From positions 1 to 32,574 of the forward strand of contig URHG01000025.1 in NCBI GenBank assembly GCA_900547555.1: DNA of 32,574 bases. The letters run 5' to 3'. Each line of letters opens with the position of its first letter. Within the stretch, counting starts at the first letter, position 1. The stretch comes from an uncultured Porphyromonadaceae bacterium (lineage in GTDB: Bacteria; Bacteroidota; Bacteroidia; Bacteroidales; UBA11471). A program made the position numbers and the translations under genes. Of this stretch, positions 17,501-24,497 are shown in pieces. A model generated the notes under the pieces. The model had not been told where the DNA came from and ran no database searches. It saw nothing but the letters and a program-made list of their open reading frames with translations.

Positions 17501-18312
17501 GTTACGTATTCGACAACTGTATCATAGACGGTGTCGCCGATGACTATTCACTGGGCCGCCCGTGGCATAACAGCCCCATCGTCGTATACATCAATACAAC
17601 CATGAAACGAAAAGCTGGCTCATTAGGTTGGAGTACGATGGGAACAATTCCCAAACTATTTGCCGAATATAACAGCATGGACATAAACGGGAATCCCATC
17701 GACCTGAGCAACCGACGTACGGAATACTCTTATACCGACGATAATGATCAAAAAGTAACCGGAAGTTGCCGGGCTACCATCATGGCCGAGGAAGCCGCCC
17801 AAATGAATTATGACAATATCATTCCGGGTGTAGACAATTGGAATCCCCGCCAATTCTTCGAACCGATCGCTGCCCCCGAAGAAGTGAAGAAAAACAGCAA
17901 CACTCTTTCTTGGAAAGCCTGCGATTACGCTATCTGCTATATCGTTTTCCAAAATGACTCGGTAATCGACATCACTACGGAATGCACGAGTACGGTCGAT
18001 GCCACCCAAGAAGCCGAATGTTTCTCGGTAAAAGCCGTCAATGAATACGGAAGCCTCGGTGAACGGGCCATAGCACAAGACGGGACATCGGGTATAAGCG
18101 AAATCGCACCCGAAACCTCTCGCCCCGATTTCGTCGCCATAGGCAATAACGGCTCACTCGAAATTCTGGTACAAAAAAGCCTTACGGTTACGGTTCACAA
18201 CGCTGCGGGCCAACTCGTAAAACAAATCGAATATACGCCGGGCGTATATTTCATCGAGAATCTCCCGGCCGGACTTTATCTGGTAAACGACCAAAAAGTG
18301 ATCGTCAAGTAA
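14539..18312 (+). CDS. Multidomain secreted pectinesterase (carbohydrate esterase family 8)
   Basis: This 1257-residue enzyme would remove methyl esters from pectin, preparing it for the lyases. In order it has a signal peptide (1-21), a parallel beta-helix of the type fused to such enzymes (~25-325), two InlB/Flg_new-like repeats (~335-482), a jelly-roll-like module (~485-670) and an Ig-like Big_5 domain (~675-770, VLTFDEKVQ). The CE8 domain (~775-1115) starts at VVAADGTGDYTTVQEAID. Its motifs are YQDTW (~924), VDYIYGGGE (~950, the usual catalytic Asp) and LGRPW (~1004, catalytic Arg). A C-terminal tail with NAAGQLV and LPAGLYLVN resembles type IX-style sorting domains. It is far longer than single-domain pectinesterases (~300-400 residues). 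Confidence 0.92.
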   Translation: MKTRHLFLGLLAFLACEVGYAKETSINANSLTSEFNQAADQDILLLESGTYSGQLAFPNGKTITLKAAPGAEVTFAGTFKEGSQSDTGGGIILDGLNIVTKNNYFIDLTYGDIKTIAVRNCTISDIGRCFLRTNNAGNTIDAIEFTNCIITDCGENGYCLLYPQHGVKSVSVKNSTFKNYTNGESFFSPKNTAADIALSFVFENNTVYKWSKDSKYALCNVDSKYSEESTYIFRNNIISTPGVEGKKPLIVSAKGGTLIAQNNLIDNYGSYSVSNASSSTIEDLSLETLGITQIFPDPENGDFTIVSTSPLATASTTGGVVGDPRWLKTFSQPVTLTTSSLPENGGSTTPLSGNYEKGDEVTVRAEHNYGYRFEAWKDKDGKVVSTENPYTFTIEENTEISATFALQTLYTLNIEKEGEGAAWGEYKLSPQRDNNQYEVGEEVTISIVPNSVTTFLYWGDGSSENKQTVIMDEDRNLTAHYDVIPFIVGWDFDSNKNSARSGRQGDYYFKTDNTGVMNFYEGNGSTTNWGASERSFGGKTFYCARRYTGFTDMDNPRSFVAKFSAAGYENIKIHSYIGIDNGCVHKGQKMQLSTDGVHYTDLATLTLTGNSSEWIAFDAMLPDTLTEEMKKNIYIRWIGDTTTDLVGSAKEGDTEGFYLADVFVYADEIHVPDLTAPVLISTSPAQNSDNASANGNIVLTFDEKVQAGTGEITLNGEVLAPVFGSKTASFAYSGLTYGTPYEVIVPEGAIVDMSGNPFPSITLQFKTMERPRPNAKTFDAVVAADGTGDYTTVQEAIDNAPTGRTHPYLIFVKNGVYDGLVRIPEDKPFIHLIGQDRDRTIIQYKINCGGEDSGENVWKYSCNNAEYHPLQDGGMVVKVSATDFYTENISYINTWGVDEQAGPMALAINSPNDRQAFYRCSFRSYQDTWQTSTKNVNDRHYVKDCYVEGAVDYIYGGGECLFETCSLYNAREGSVVTAAAHKEGTKYGYVFDNCIIDGVADDYSLGRPWHNSPIVVYINTTMKRKAGSLGWSTMGTIPKLFAEYNSMDINGNPIDLSNRRTEYSYTDDNDQKVTGSCRATIMAEEAAQMNYDNIIPGVDNWNPRQFFEPIAAPEEVKKNSNTLSWKACDYAICYIVFQNDSVIDITTECTSTVDATQEAECFSVKAVNEYGSLGERAIAQDGTSGISEIAPETSRPDFVAIGNNGSLEILVQKSLTVTVHNAAGQLVKQIEYTPGVYFIENLPAGLYLVNDQKVIVK

Positions 18313-18332
18313 GTTCCATAAAATCTCTACGA

Positions 18333-18369
18333 AAAAAGGAGGCCGTTCATAATGAACGGCCTCCTTTTT
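18333..18369. terminator. Bidirectional terminator between pectin and potassium loci
   Basis: A perfect 16-bp stem (18333-18348 with 18354-18369) around ATAAT has A5 on one side and T5 on the other. It can end both the plus-strand pectinesterase and the minus-strand histidine kinase transcripts. Confidence 0.93.
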
Positions 18370-18405
18370 CTCATTCTCGCAAAAATCGTTCTGCGCTATA
18401 TCATC

Positions 18406-19884
18406 TTAACAAGGCAATACCATAGAGAAACAACTGCCTTTCCCCAACTCGCTCTCGACGTCCAATGTCCCGTTATGAGCCATAACAAAATCGCGGGAGA
18501 TGGAAAGGCCCAGTCCGCTTCCTTGAACCTTAGTACCGGGAACCCGGAAATAATGGTCGAAAATACTCTTATGGTAACGAGGATCTATCCCCTTGCCGAA
18601 ATCCCGTACATACATCTCGATACTGTTTTCCGTTTTCTGTCTAGCACCGACAATTACCCGACCATTTTCCGACGAATAACGTATGGCATTGCTCAGCAAG
18701 TTGGTCAAGACCCATGCAATCTTCTCACTATCGACAAAAAGTTTTTTGATTGTTTCGGGATAATCGACTTCGATTTGGATTCCGAATTTCTCGGCCTGTA
18801 TACGATTGGCCTTGATCGCGTAATCGATCAATTCGATAGGTTTGGTAATTTTGGGTTTCAGCTGCAATTTTCCGCTCTCGACCTGCGTCATATTGAGGAG
18901 TTCTCCCGTAATGCTCAGCAGACGCTCGCTGTTTTCCTTGATACTGTTGGAGAGCTCTTCCTGTTCGGCATTCAGAGAACCGACACGTTTGTCTTCCAAT
19001 AGTTGTAAACTCATCAATATGGCCGAAATAGGTGTTTTCAGTTCATGCGATATGGTCGAAATAAAAGTCGTCTTGGCCGTATCGAGTTCTTGAAACTCGG
19101 TAATATTTTTGAGCAGAATGACATTTCCTTTTTTCACGATGGTAACGCCGTCTTTATCAGGCATCGTAATCTCCATGTATTTTACTTGGAAAAAGCTCTC
19201 CTTATTGTCCGCATATATTTTGAGAGGGTCTTTCTTGGCCGTAGGGTTCTGTTCCTTTTCGTCCTTCCGGTCGAGCATTCCCCGTACCAGACGACGCAGC
19301 AAGTCATTTTTCATGGCGATTTCCTGCGCCGACTTCCGGATTGTATTTTCCCGTTTCAAGTTCAACACATTCAATGCCTCATTATTGATAAACAATATTT
19401 GCATATCGTTATCGAGGCCGATGATGGGTTCGTTGATCGAATTGATTATCGTTTCGAGATAACGTTTCGAAGCCATCAGGTCGGAAAGCGTGCTATTGTG
19501 ATAGTCGTTCAACCGGCGAGCCATACGATTGAAATTCTGAGAAACAGCCTCCAACTCCCTATCTCCTTTCAGGTCGAGCCTCACAGCATAATTGTGATTG
19601 GCAATTTCGAGAATACCGTCGGTCAACTGTTTGATGGGATTATTGATGGATATGGGAATGCGGATAAGAATGGCAATACCTATAAGAATGCAAATAACAC
19701 CGATTACCGAAACCGAAATAAGAGCCCTGTTCAGTCCCGGCCCGGCAGCCGGACTCTCAGGATCGGTAGCCGTCAAAATCTGTAAATTGGCGATCGACAA
19801 TACAACCAAGAGGACGATCATCGACACCAAAACTCCTATCGCAAGGGTGAGCTTTGCCTTAATAGTCATGTTTTTCATATTCAC
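18406..19884 (-). CDS. Membrane sensor histidine kinase of the kdp locus
   Basis: The 492-residue kinase has two membrane spans (about residues 12-34 and 54-78) with a very short external loop. A HAMP linker follows (~80-130), then a PAS-like domain (~145-260, RYLETIINSINEPIIGLD), HisKA with His ~280 (ISHELKTPISA) and HATPase_c (NLLSNAIRYS, DFGKGID, GSGLGLSI). It begins 11 bp after the stand-alone KdpD module, so the two are almost certainly co-translated. I infer that together they do the work of one full-length KdpD, which normally carries the input module and kinase in a single chain. Its likely partner is the NtrC-type regulator at the other end of the locus, because no other response regulator is nearby. 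Confidence 0.9.
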   Translation of the reverse strand: MNMKNMTIKAKLTLAIGVLVSMIVLLVVLSIANLQILTATDPESPAAGPGLNRALISVSVIGVICILIGIAILIRIPISINNPIKQLTDGILEIANHNYAVRLDLKGDRELEAVSQNFNRMARRLNDYHNSTLSDLMASKRYLETIINSINEPIIGLDNDMQILFINNEALNVLNLKRENTIRKSAQEIAMKNDLLRRLVRGMLDRKDEKEQNPTAKKDPLKIYADNKESFFQVKYMEITMPDKDGVTIVKKGNVILLKNITEFQELDTAKTTFISTISHELKTPISAILMSLQLLEDKRVGSLNAEQEELSNSIKENSERLLSITGELLNMTQVESGKLQLKPKITKPIELIDYAIKANRIQAEKFGIQIEVDYPETIKKLFVDSEKIAWVLTNLLSNAIRYSSENGRVIVGARQKTENSIEMYVRDFGKGIDPRYHKSIFDHYFRVPGTKVQGSGLGLSISRDFVMAHNGTLDVESELGKGSCFSMVLPC

Positions 19885-19895
19885 AATACGTTAGG

Positions 19896-21029
19896 TTATG
19901 AAATAATAATCAAATCGATACGCATTTCGGCCAAAGCCTTCATAAACTTACGGTAACGCCCTATCGAGAACAATACATTGGGCATGGAAAACGAAGGCTG
20001 TCCCATACACACGACCGTAATCTGATTTTCCCGACAAACATCGATAATCACATCGGTTACCGAATCGGCAGCAACCTGCTTTATTGTACCCCCCAACTCC
20101 GTAACCAACTCGAAATGGTTGATCAGATAACGTTGCGATGCCAAACTTATACGATCGGGATCTTCCTTGTGCGTCTGCACATACAATGCAATAAAAGAGG
20201 TATTGTAACGAGATGCCAACCGATAAGCCTTCCTGATGATGTGTCGCGGAGTCTGCTCGTTGCTGCTGATACAGGCCAGTACTTTTTCTCGGCGTGCCGG
20301 AGCATTGCTCGTAGGTATGACCTCGCTCTCGACTTTCCGCTCGATTCGGAATGCCACCTCTTTAAGAGCGAGTTCCCGCAATTGAAGGATATTTTCGGTC
20401 TTAAAGAAATTGTTCAGAGCCGTCTGCACTTTCTCGGGACGATAAATCTTCCCGGCTTTCAAGCGCGCAATCAACTCCTCGGCGGTCAAGTCGATGTTCA
20501 CCACCTCATCGGCCTCTTGTAAAATACGATCGGGCACACGCTCTTTTACTTCGATACCGGCAATATCTTTGACTTCGTCGTTGAGACTCTCGATATGCTG
20601 AATATTGATAGCCGAGATAACATTTATCCCGGCATCAAGAAGTTCGAGAACGTCTTCCCAGCGTTTTCGGTTACGACAACCTTCGACGTTGGTATGGGCC
20701 AACTCGTCTACGACCACAATCTCGGGATGCCGTTGGAGAATAGCTTCCAAATCCATCTCCTCGAGCTCTTTCCCTTTATAAAATATCTTCTTCCGAGGAA
20801 TAACAGGGAGGCCCACTAACTGGGCCTCCGTTCCTGCTCTTCCATGTGTTTCGACATACCCTATCTGCACATCGACGCCGCTTTCGAGTAATTCGTGCGC
20901 TTCCTGTAACATGCGGTAGGTCTTTCCCACTCCCGCAATCATACCTATGTACACTTTGAATTTTCCCCGGCGCGAACGACGGATAAGGTCTAAGAAATAC
21001 TGTACATTGTTGTTATCTTCGTTTTGCAT
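19896..21029 (-). CDS. kdpD: KdpD N-terminal module with universal stress domain (split KdpD)
   Basis: This 377-residue cytoplasmic protein matches only the input part of KdpD. The KdpD domain (~18-228) contains a Walker A motif (GMIAGVGKTYRML), the family signature GYVETHGRAGTEAQ, and VVVDELAHTN. A Usp-like nucleotide-binding domain (~250-377) follows, with ACISSNEQTPRHIIRKA. It lacks the four membrane spans, the HisKA and the ATPase domains of the ~900-residue canonical protein. The missing kinase is encoded immediately downstream. In classical systems this part senses potassium limitation and can bind cyclic-di-AMP; whether that holds here is unknown. The gene is preceded by the outer-membrane protein gene at an 11-bp distance. 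Confidence 0.92.
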   Translation of the reverse strand: MQNEDNNNVQYFLDLIRRSRRGKFKVYIGMIAGVGKTYRMLQEAHELLESGVDVQIGYVETHGRAGTEAQLVGLPVIPRKKIFYKGKELEEMDLEAILQRHPEIVVVDELAHTNVEGCRNRKRWEDVLELLDAGINVISAINIQHIESLNDEVKDIAGIEVKERVPDRILQEADEVVNIDLTAEELIARLKAGKIYRPEKVQTALNNFFKTENILQLRELALKEVAFRIERKVESEVIPTSNAPARREKVLACISSNEQTPRHIIRKAYRLASRYNTSFIALYVQTHKEDPDRISLASQRYLINHFELVTELGGTIKQVAADSVTDVIIDVCRENQITVVCMGQPSFSMPNVLFSIGRYRKFMKALAEMRIDLIIIS

Positions 21030-21040
21030 AAAGCTTACTC

Positions 21041-21778
21041 TTAGAAGCCCAAAGTAAATCCTGCTACGATATATGTTCTATCGAATTGAGGAGCTACAAT
21101 CACCTGCGCAAACAAAGGTATCGAAAAATTATCGGTTATCTTGATATCTTTATTGGCTTTTAACGAAATATCGGTGATAGCTGCTTTGTTGTGGTACATA
21201 CCCTTCCACGGAGTAAACGAGAGAGCCGGAGTAAGTGTTATATCGGCCGGTAAAGCAACCGGACAAGAAAAGTTCACATACGTCGAACCTCTGAGCTTTC
21301 CATACAATTCGCCAGTAACAGGATTGGTGTCTCTATCGGCTCCCGCAAACATCGTACTCCAAGAGATAGCCAACGGGAATTTGGGACAAAGATCGGCAAA
21401 ACTGTAAGCCAAAGTTCCTTCGAAATAGTGAGAATTGCGATAATGTCCATAGGGTTTATTCACTCCCGACCACCAATAATCCGAAACCGTAACCGTAAAA
21501 CCTTTTATCGAATAACTCAGGTTGATGTCGAATTCTTTGGCACCTCCATCTTCCCATTTGGTGAGGCTTTGACTACCCCAGCAATTGAGGCTGACACCAT
21601 ACCAACTCAACGTGAGAGAGGGTTGTACTGAAAATCCAGAGTTCTGATCCATACCACGCCAAATGTAATCACTTACAAAATCGGCTTTTCCACTGACCGT
21701 AAATTTTTCCTGAGCAACAACATGGCTCGAAAGCATAATCGATGCAGCTGCAAAAGCTGCGATGAATCCTTTTTTCAT
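21041..21778 (-). CDS. TorF-like putative outer-membrane porin of the kdp operon
   Basis: The 245-residue protein has a signal peptide (MKKGFIAAFAAASIMLSSHVVAQ) and then VSGKADFVSDYIWRGMDQN, the YxWRG motif typical of the Gcw_chp/TorF family of small putative porins. The rest alternates hydrophobic and polar residues and ends with a terminal aromatic (AGFTLGF), as in beta-barrels. Its location between kdpC and the kdpD module suggests it helps potassium or another ion cross the outer membrane; that is inference from position. A GTCCG/CGGAC hairpin without a U-run lies between kdpC and this gene. Confidence 0.75.
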   Translation of the reverse strand: MKKGFIAAFAAASIMLSSHVVAQEKFTVSGKADFVSDYIWRGMDQNSGFSVQPSLTLSWYGVSLNCWGSQSLTKWEDGGAKEFDINLSYSIKGFTVTVSDYWWSGVNKPYGHYRNSHYFEGTLAYSFADLCPKFPLAISWSTMFAGADRDTNPVTGELYGKLRGSTYVNFSCPVALPADITLTPALSFTPWKGMYHNKAAITDISLKANKDIKITDNFSIPLFAQVIVAPQFDRTYIVAGFTLGF

Positions 21779-21848
21779 AATCCTTAAAAAATTTCTATAC
21801 TTATTTTTGTCCGTATCTTCCGGACACTATTCTTTTTTGTTTTTTCAA

Positions 21849-22412
21849 TTATTTCGTTTCGTCAAGAGAGACATTCAATTTCAGAACATTTACCTTTTCC
21901 GTTCCGAAAATACCCCACAAAGGTTTTTCCACCGCTGCATCAACAAGAGCTTTAACACGACTCTCGTCCATACTACGGGCGGCAGCCACACGTTTTACCT
22001 GGACATAAGCACACTCGGGAGTGATGTTGGGATCCAGCCCCGAAGCACTGGCCGTAACCATTTCGGCCGGTACATCTTTACGTTCGAGATAAGGATGATG
22101 TACCAAGAAAGTATCGATACGACTCTCTACCTCGGCCAAGTATTCCTCATTCGTAGGACCCTTGTTACTACCGGCCGAACTCGATGCATCGTATCCGTTA
22201 CCGGCCTTGGAGGGACGTCCCCAGAAATAAATATCCTGAGTGAACATCTGTCCTACATTCGCAGCACCTACCACTTTACCGTTCAAGGTAACCGTCTCGG
22301 CATTATTGCTGCCCGTAATACGGGCATACAACCACAAAACGAAAATGTAACTTATTGAAATAAATACGCAAAATACGAGAGTAAAGCGTAATGACTTTAT
22401 AAGATTTTTCAT
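21849..22412 (-). CDS. kdpC: Potassium-transporting ATPase subunit KdpC
   Basis: The 187-residue subunit has one N-terminal membrane span (~10-32) and a periplasmic domain, as in all KdpC proteins. The family motifs FTQDIYFWGRPS, SAGSNKGPTN, VTASASGLDPNI and VKRVAAAR are all present. KdpC stabilises the KdpA-KdpB complex. It lies 19 bp downstream of kdpB in the same operon. Confidence 0.97.
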   Translation of the reverse strand: MKNLIKSLRFTLVFCVFISISYIFVLWLYARITGSNNAETVTLNGKVVGAANVGQMFTQDIYFWGRPSKAGNGYDASSSAGSNKGPTNEEYLAEVESRIDTFLVHHPYLERKDVPAEMVTASASGLDPNITPECAYVQVKRVAAARSMDESRVKALVDAAVEKPLWGIFGTEKVNVLKLNVSLDETK

Positions 22413-22431
22413 AACTTACTTTGTTTTTTAA

Positions 22432-24465
22432 TTAGAAGAAAAGACCGACAATCAAATCGATAAGCTTGATTCCGACGAAAGGTGCGATAAGACCGCCGAC
22501 ACCGTAAATAAGCAGGTTGCGACGAAGTAATGCACTTGCTCCGATGGGCTTATAGGCAACACCTCTCAATGCCAACGGAATAAGAATCGGTATGATAATC
22601 GCGTTGAATATAATAGCCGACAAAATCGCACTCTCGGGACTATGCAGACCCATTACGTTGAGCGATGCCAACTGAGGTATGGTCAACATAAACAAGGCCG
22701 GAATGATGGCGAAGTATTTGGCTACGTCGTTAGCGATAGAGAACGTGGTCAACGTACCGCGAGTCATCAGCAACTGTTTACCGATTTCGACAATTTCGAT
22801 CAACTTGGTCGGGTCATTATCGAGGTCGACCATGTTACCTGCCTCTTTTGCCGCTTGTGTACCGCTGTTCATCGCTACACCTACATTTGCCTGAGCCAAT
22901 GCCGGAGCATCGTTCGTACCGTCGCCCATCATGGCAACCAGCTTACCGGCAGCCTGCTCTTTCTTGATGTAATTCATCTTGTCTTCGGGCTTAGCCTCCG
23001 CAATAAAATCATCTACACCGGCTTTCTCGGCAATATATTTAGCAGTCAGAGGGTTATCACCGGTTACCATCACCGTTTTTACACCCATCTTACGTAAACG
23101 TTTGAAGCGTTCTACGATACCGGGTTTTATAATATCTTGTAACTCGATGACACCGGCCACCTTCTTATCGATACTTACCACCAGAGGAGTACCGCCGTTG
23201 CCGGTTATCTTATAGATAACTTCTTCTGTTTCTTTGGGGAACGGATTTCCGGCTTTGGCCGTAATATCGCGTATAGCGTCATAAGCACCTTTACGAATCT
23301 CCGTCCCGTCTTTCAAATCGATACCTGAACATTTCGTTTCGGCAGTAAATTTGATCATCTTGGAACCTTCGGTATTCAGACTTCTCATACGTACACCGAT
23401 TTCATGACCCAATTCGATAATCGATTTTCCTTCGGGCGTATCGTCCGATACCGACGACATGAGACAAGCCTCAACGAAAGAATGTTTATCCATTCCACTT
23501 ACCGGATAGAAAGCAGTAGCACGACGATTACCGATCGTAATCGTACCAGTCTTATCGAGCAAGAGTGTATCGATATCACCCGCTGTCTCGACAGCTTTAC
23601 CAGATTTCGTAATCACATTGGCACGCAAGGCACGATCCATTCCGGCAATACCGATAGCAGAGAGAAGGCCACCGATCGTTGTAGGAATCAGACATACAAA
23701 AAGCGAAAGGAATGCAGCGATCGAAATAACGGTATTGGAATAATCGGCCATCGGTTTCAACGTGATACATACCACCAAGAAAACAAGAGTAAATACGGCC
23801 AACAGAATCGTCAATGCGATTTCATTCGGAGTCTTTTGACGGCTTGCCCCTTCTACGAGAGCAATCATTTTATCGAGGAAACTCTCACCGGGCTGGGTCG
23901 TAACTTTCACTCTGATATGATCCGAAAGCACCTTTGTACCGCCGGTTACAGATGTTTTATCACCACCGGCTTCTCGTATTACAGGAGCAGATTCTCCGGT
24001 AATGGCACTTTCATCGATAGATGCAAGACCCTCGATTATTTCACCATCGGCCGGGATTACATCACCTGCTTCACACTCAAACACATCTCCTTTTTTCAAT
24101 TGCGAGCTGTTCACCCATTTTACCTGACCGTCGACAACAAGCTTGGCCGGAGTTTCTTCACGGGTTTTGCGCAAACTATCGGCCTGAGCTTTACCGCGAG
24201 CCTCAGCAATCGCTTCGGCGAAATTGGCAAAAAGTATGGTTATGAACAGGATTACAAAAACCAGCAAATTATATACAAATGATCCTTGTGTATTACTGAA
24301 TGCCGAATAAATGGTCACGAGAAGCATAAAGAAAGTCGATACCTCTACGGTGAACATCACCGGATTCTTTATCAAGGTTTTGGGATTCAGCTTTACGAAC
24401 GACTGTTTCAAGCTCTCCATAACTTGATCTTTTTGAAACAGCGATGTTGAATTATTAGCTTTCAT
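22432..24465 (-). CDS. kdpB: Potassium-transporting P-type ATPase catalytic subunit KdpB
   Basis: The 677-residue subunit is a P-type ATPase that powers high-affinity potassium uptake. The phosphorylated aspartate is D304 in LLLDKTGTITIGN. ITGESAPV carries the dephosphorylation Glu, and MVTGDNPLTAKYIA and MMGDGTNDAPALAQA are the conserved nucleotide and hinge motifs. The length fits the family (~680). The gene ends 19 bp before kdpC and starts 32 bp after kdpA. Confidence 0.98.
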   Translation of the reverse strand: MKANNSTSLFQKDQVMESLKQSFVKLNPKTLIKNPVMFTVEVSTFFMLLVTIYSAFSNTQGSFVYNLLVFVILFITILFANFAEAIAEARGKAQADSLRKTREETPAKLVVDGQVKWVNSSQLKKGDVFECEAGDVIPADGEIIEGLASIDESAITGESAPVIREAGGDKTSVTGGTKVLSDHIRVKVTTQPGESFLDKMIALVEGASRQKTPNEIALTILLAVFTLVFLVVCITLKPMADYSNTVISIAAFLSLFVCLIPTTIGGLLSAIGIAGMDRALRANVITKSGKAVETAGDIDTLLLDKTGTITIGNRRATAFYPVSGMDKHSFVEACLMSSVSDDTPEGKSIIELGHEIGVRMRSLNTEGSKMIKFTAETKCSGIDLKDGTEIRKGAYDAIRDITAKAGNPFPKETEEVIYKITGNGGTPLVVSIDKKVAGVIELQDIIKPGIVERFKRLRKMGVKTVMVTGDNPLTAKYIAEKAGVDDFIAEAKPEDKMNYIKKEQAAGKLVAMMGDGTNDAPALAQANVGVAMNSGTQAAKEAGNMVDLDNDPTKLIEIVEIGKQLLMTRGTLTTFSIANDVAKYFAIIPALFMLTIPQLASLNVMGLHSPESAILSAIIFNAIIIPILIPLALRGVAYKPIGASALLRRNLLIYGVGGLIAPFVGIKLIDLIVGLFF

Positions 24466-24497
24466 AATTAGTTTTCTCTATAATATGTTTTTTCACC

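Noticed and set aside
23404..24282. 292-codon plus-strand frame across kdpB
   Set aside because: It is antisense to highly conserved P-type ATPase motifs; its composition is rich in Arg/Thr/Ser/His as expected for a shadow frame.
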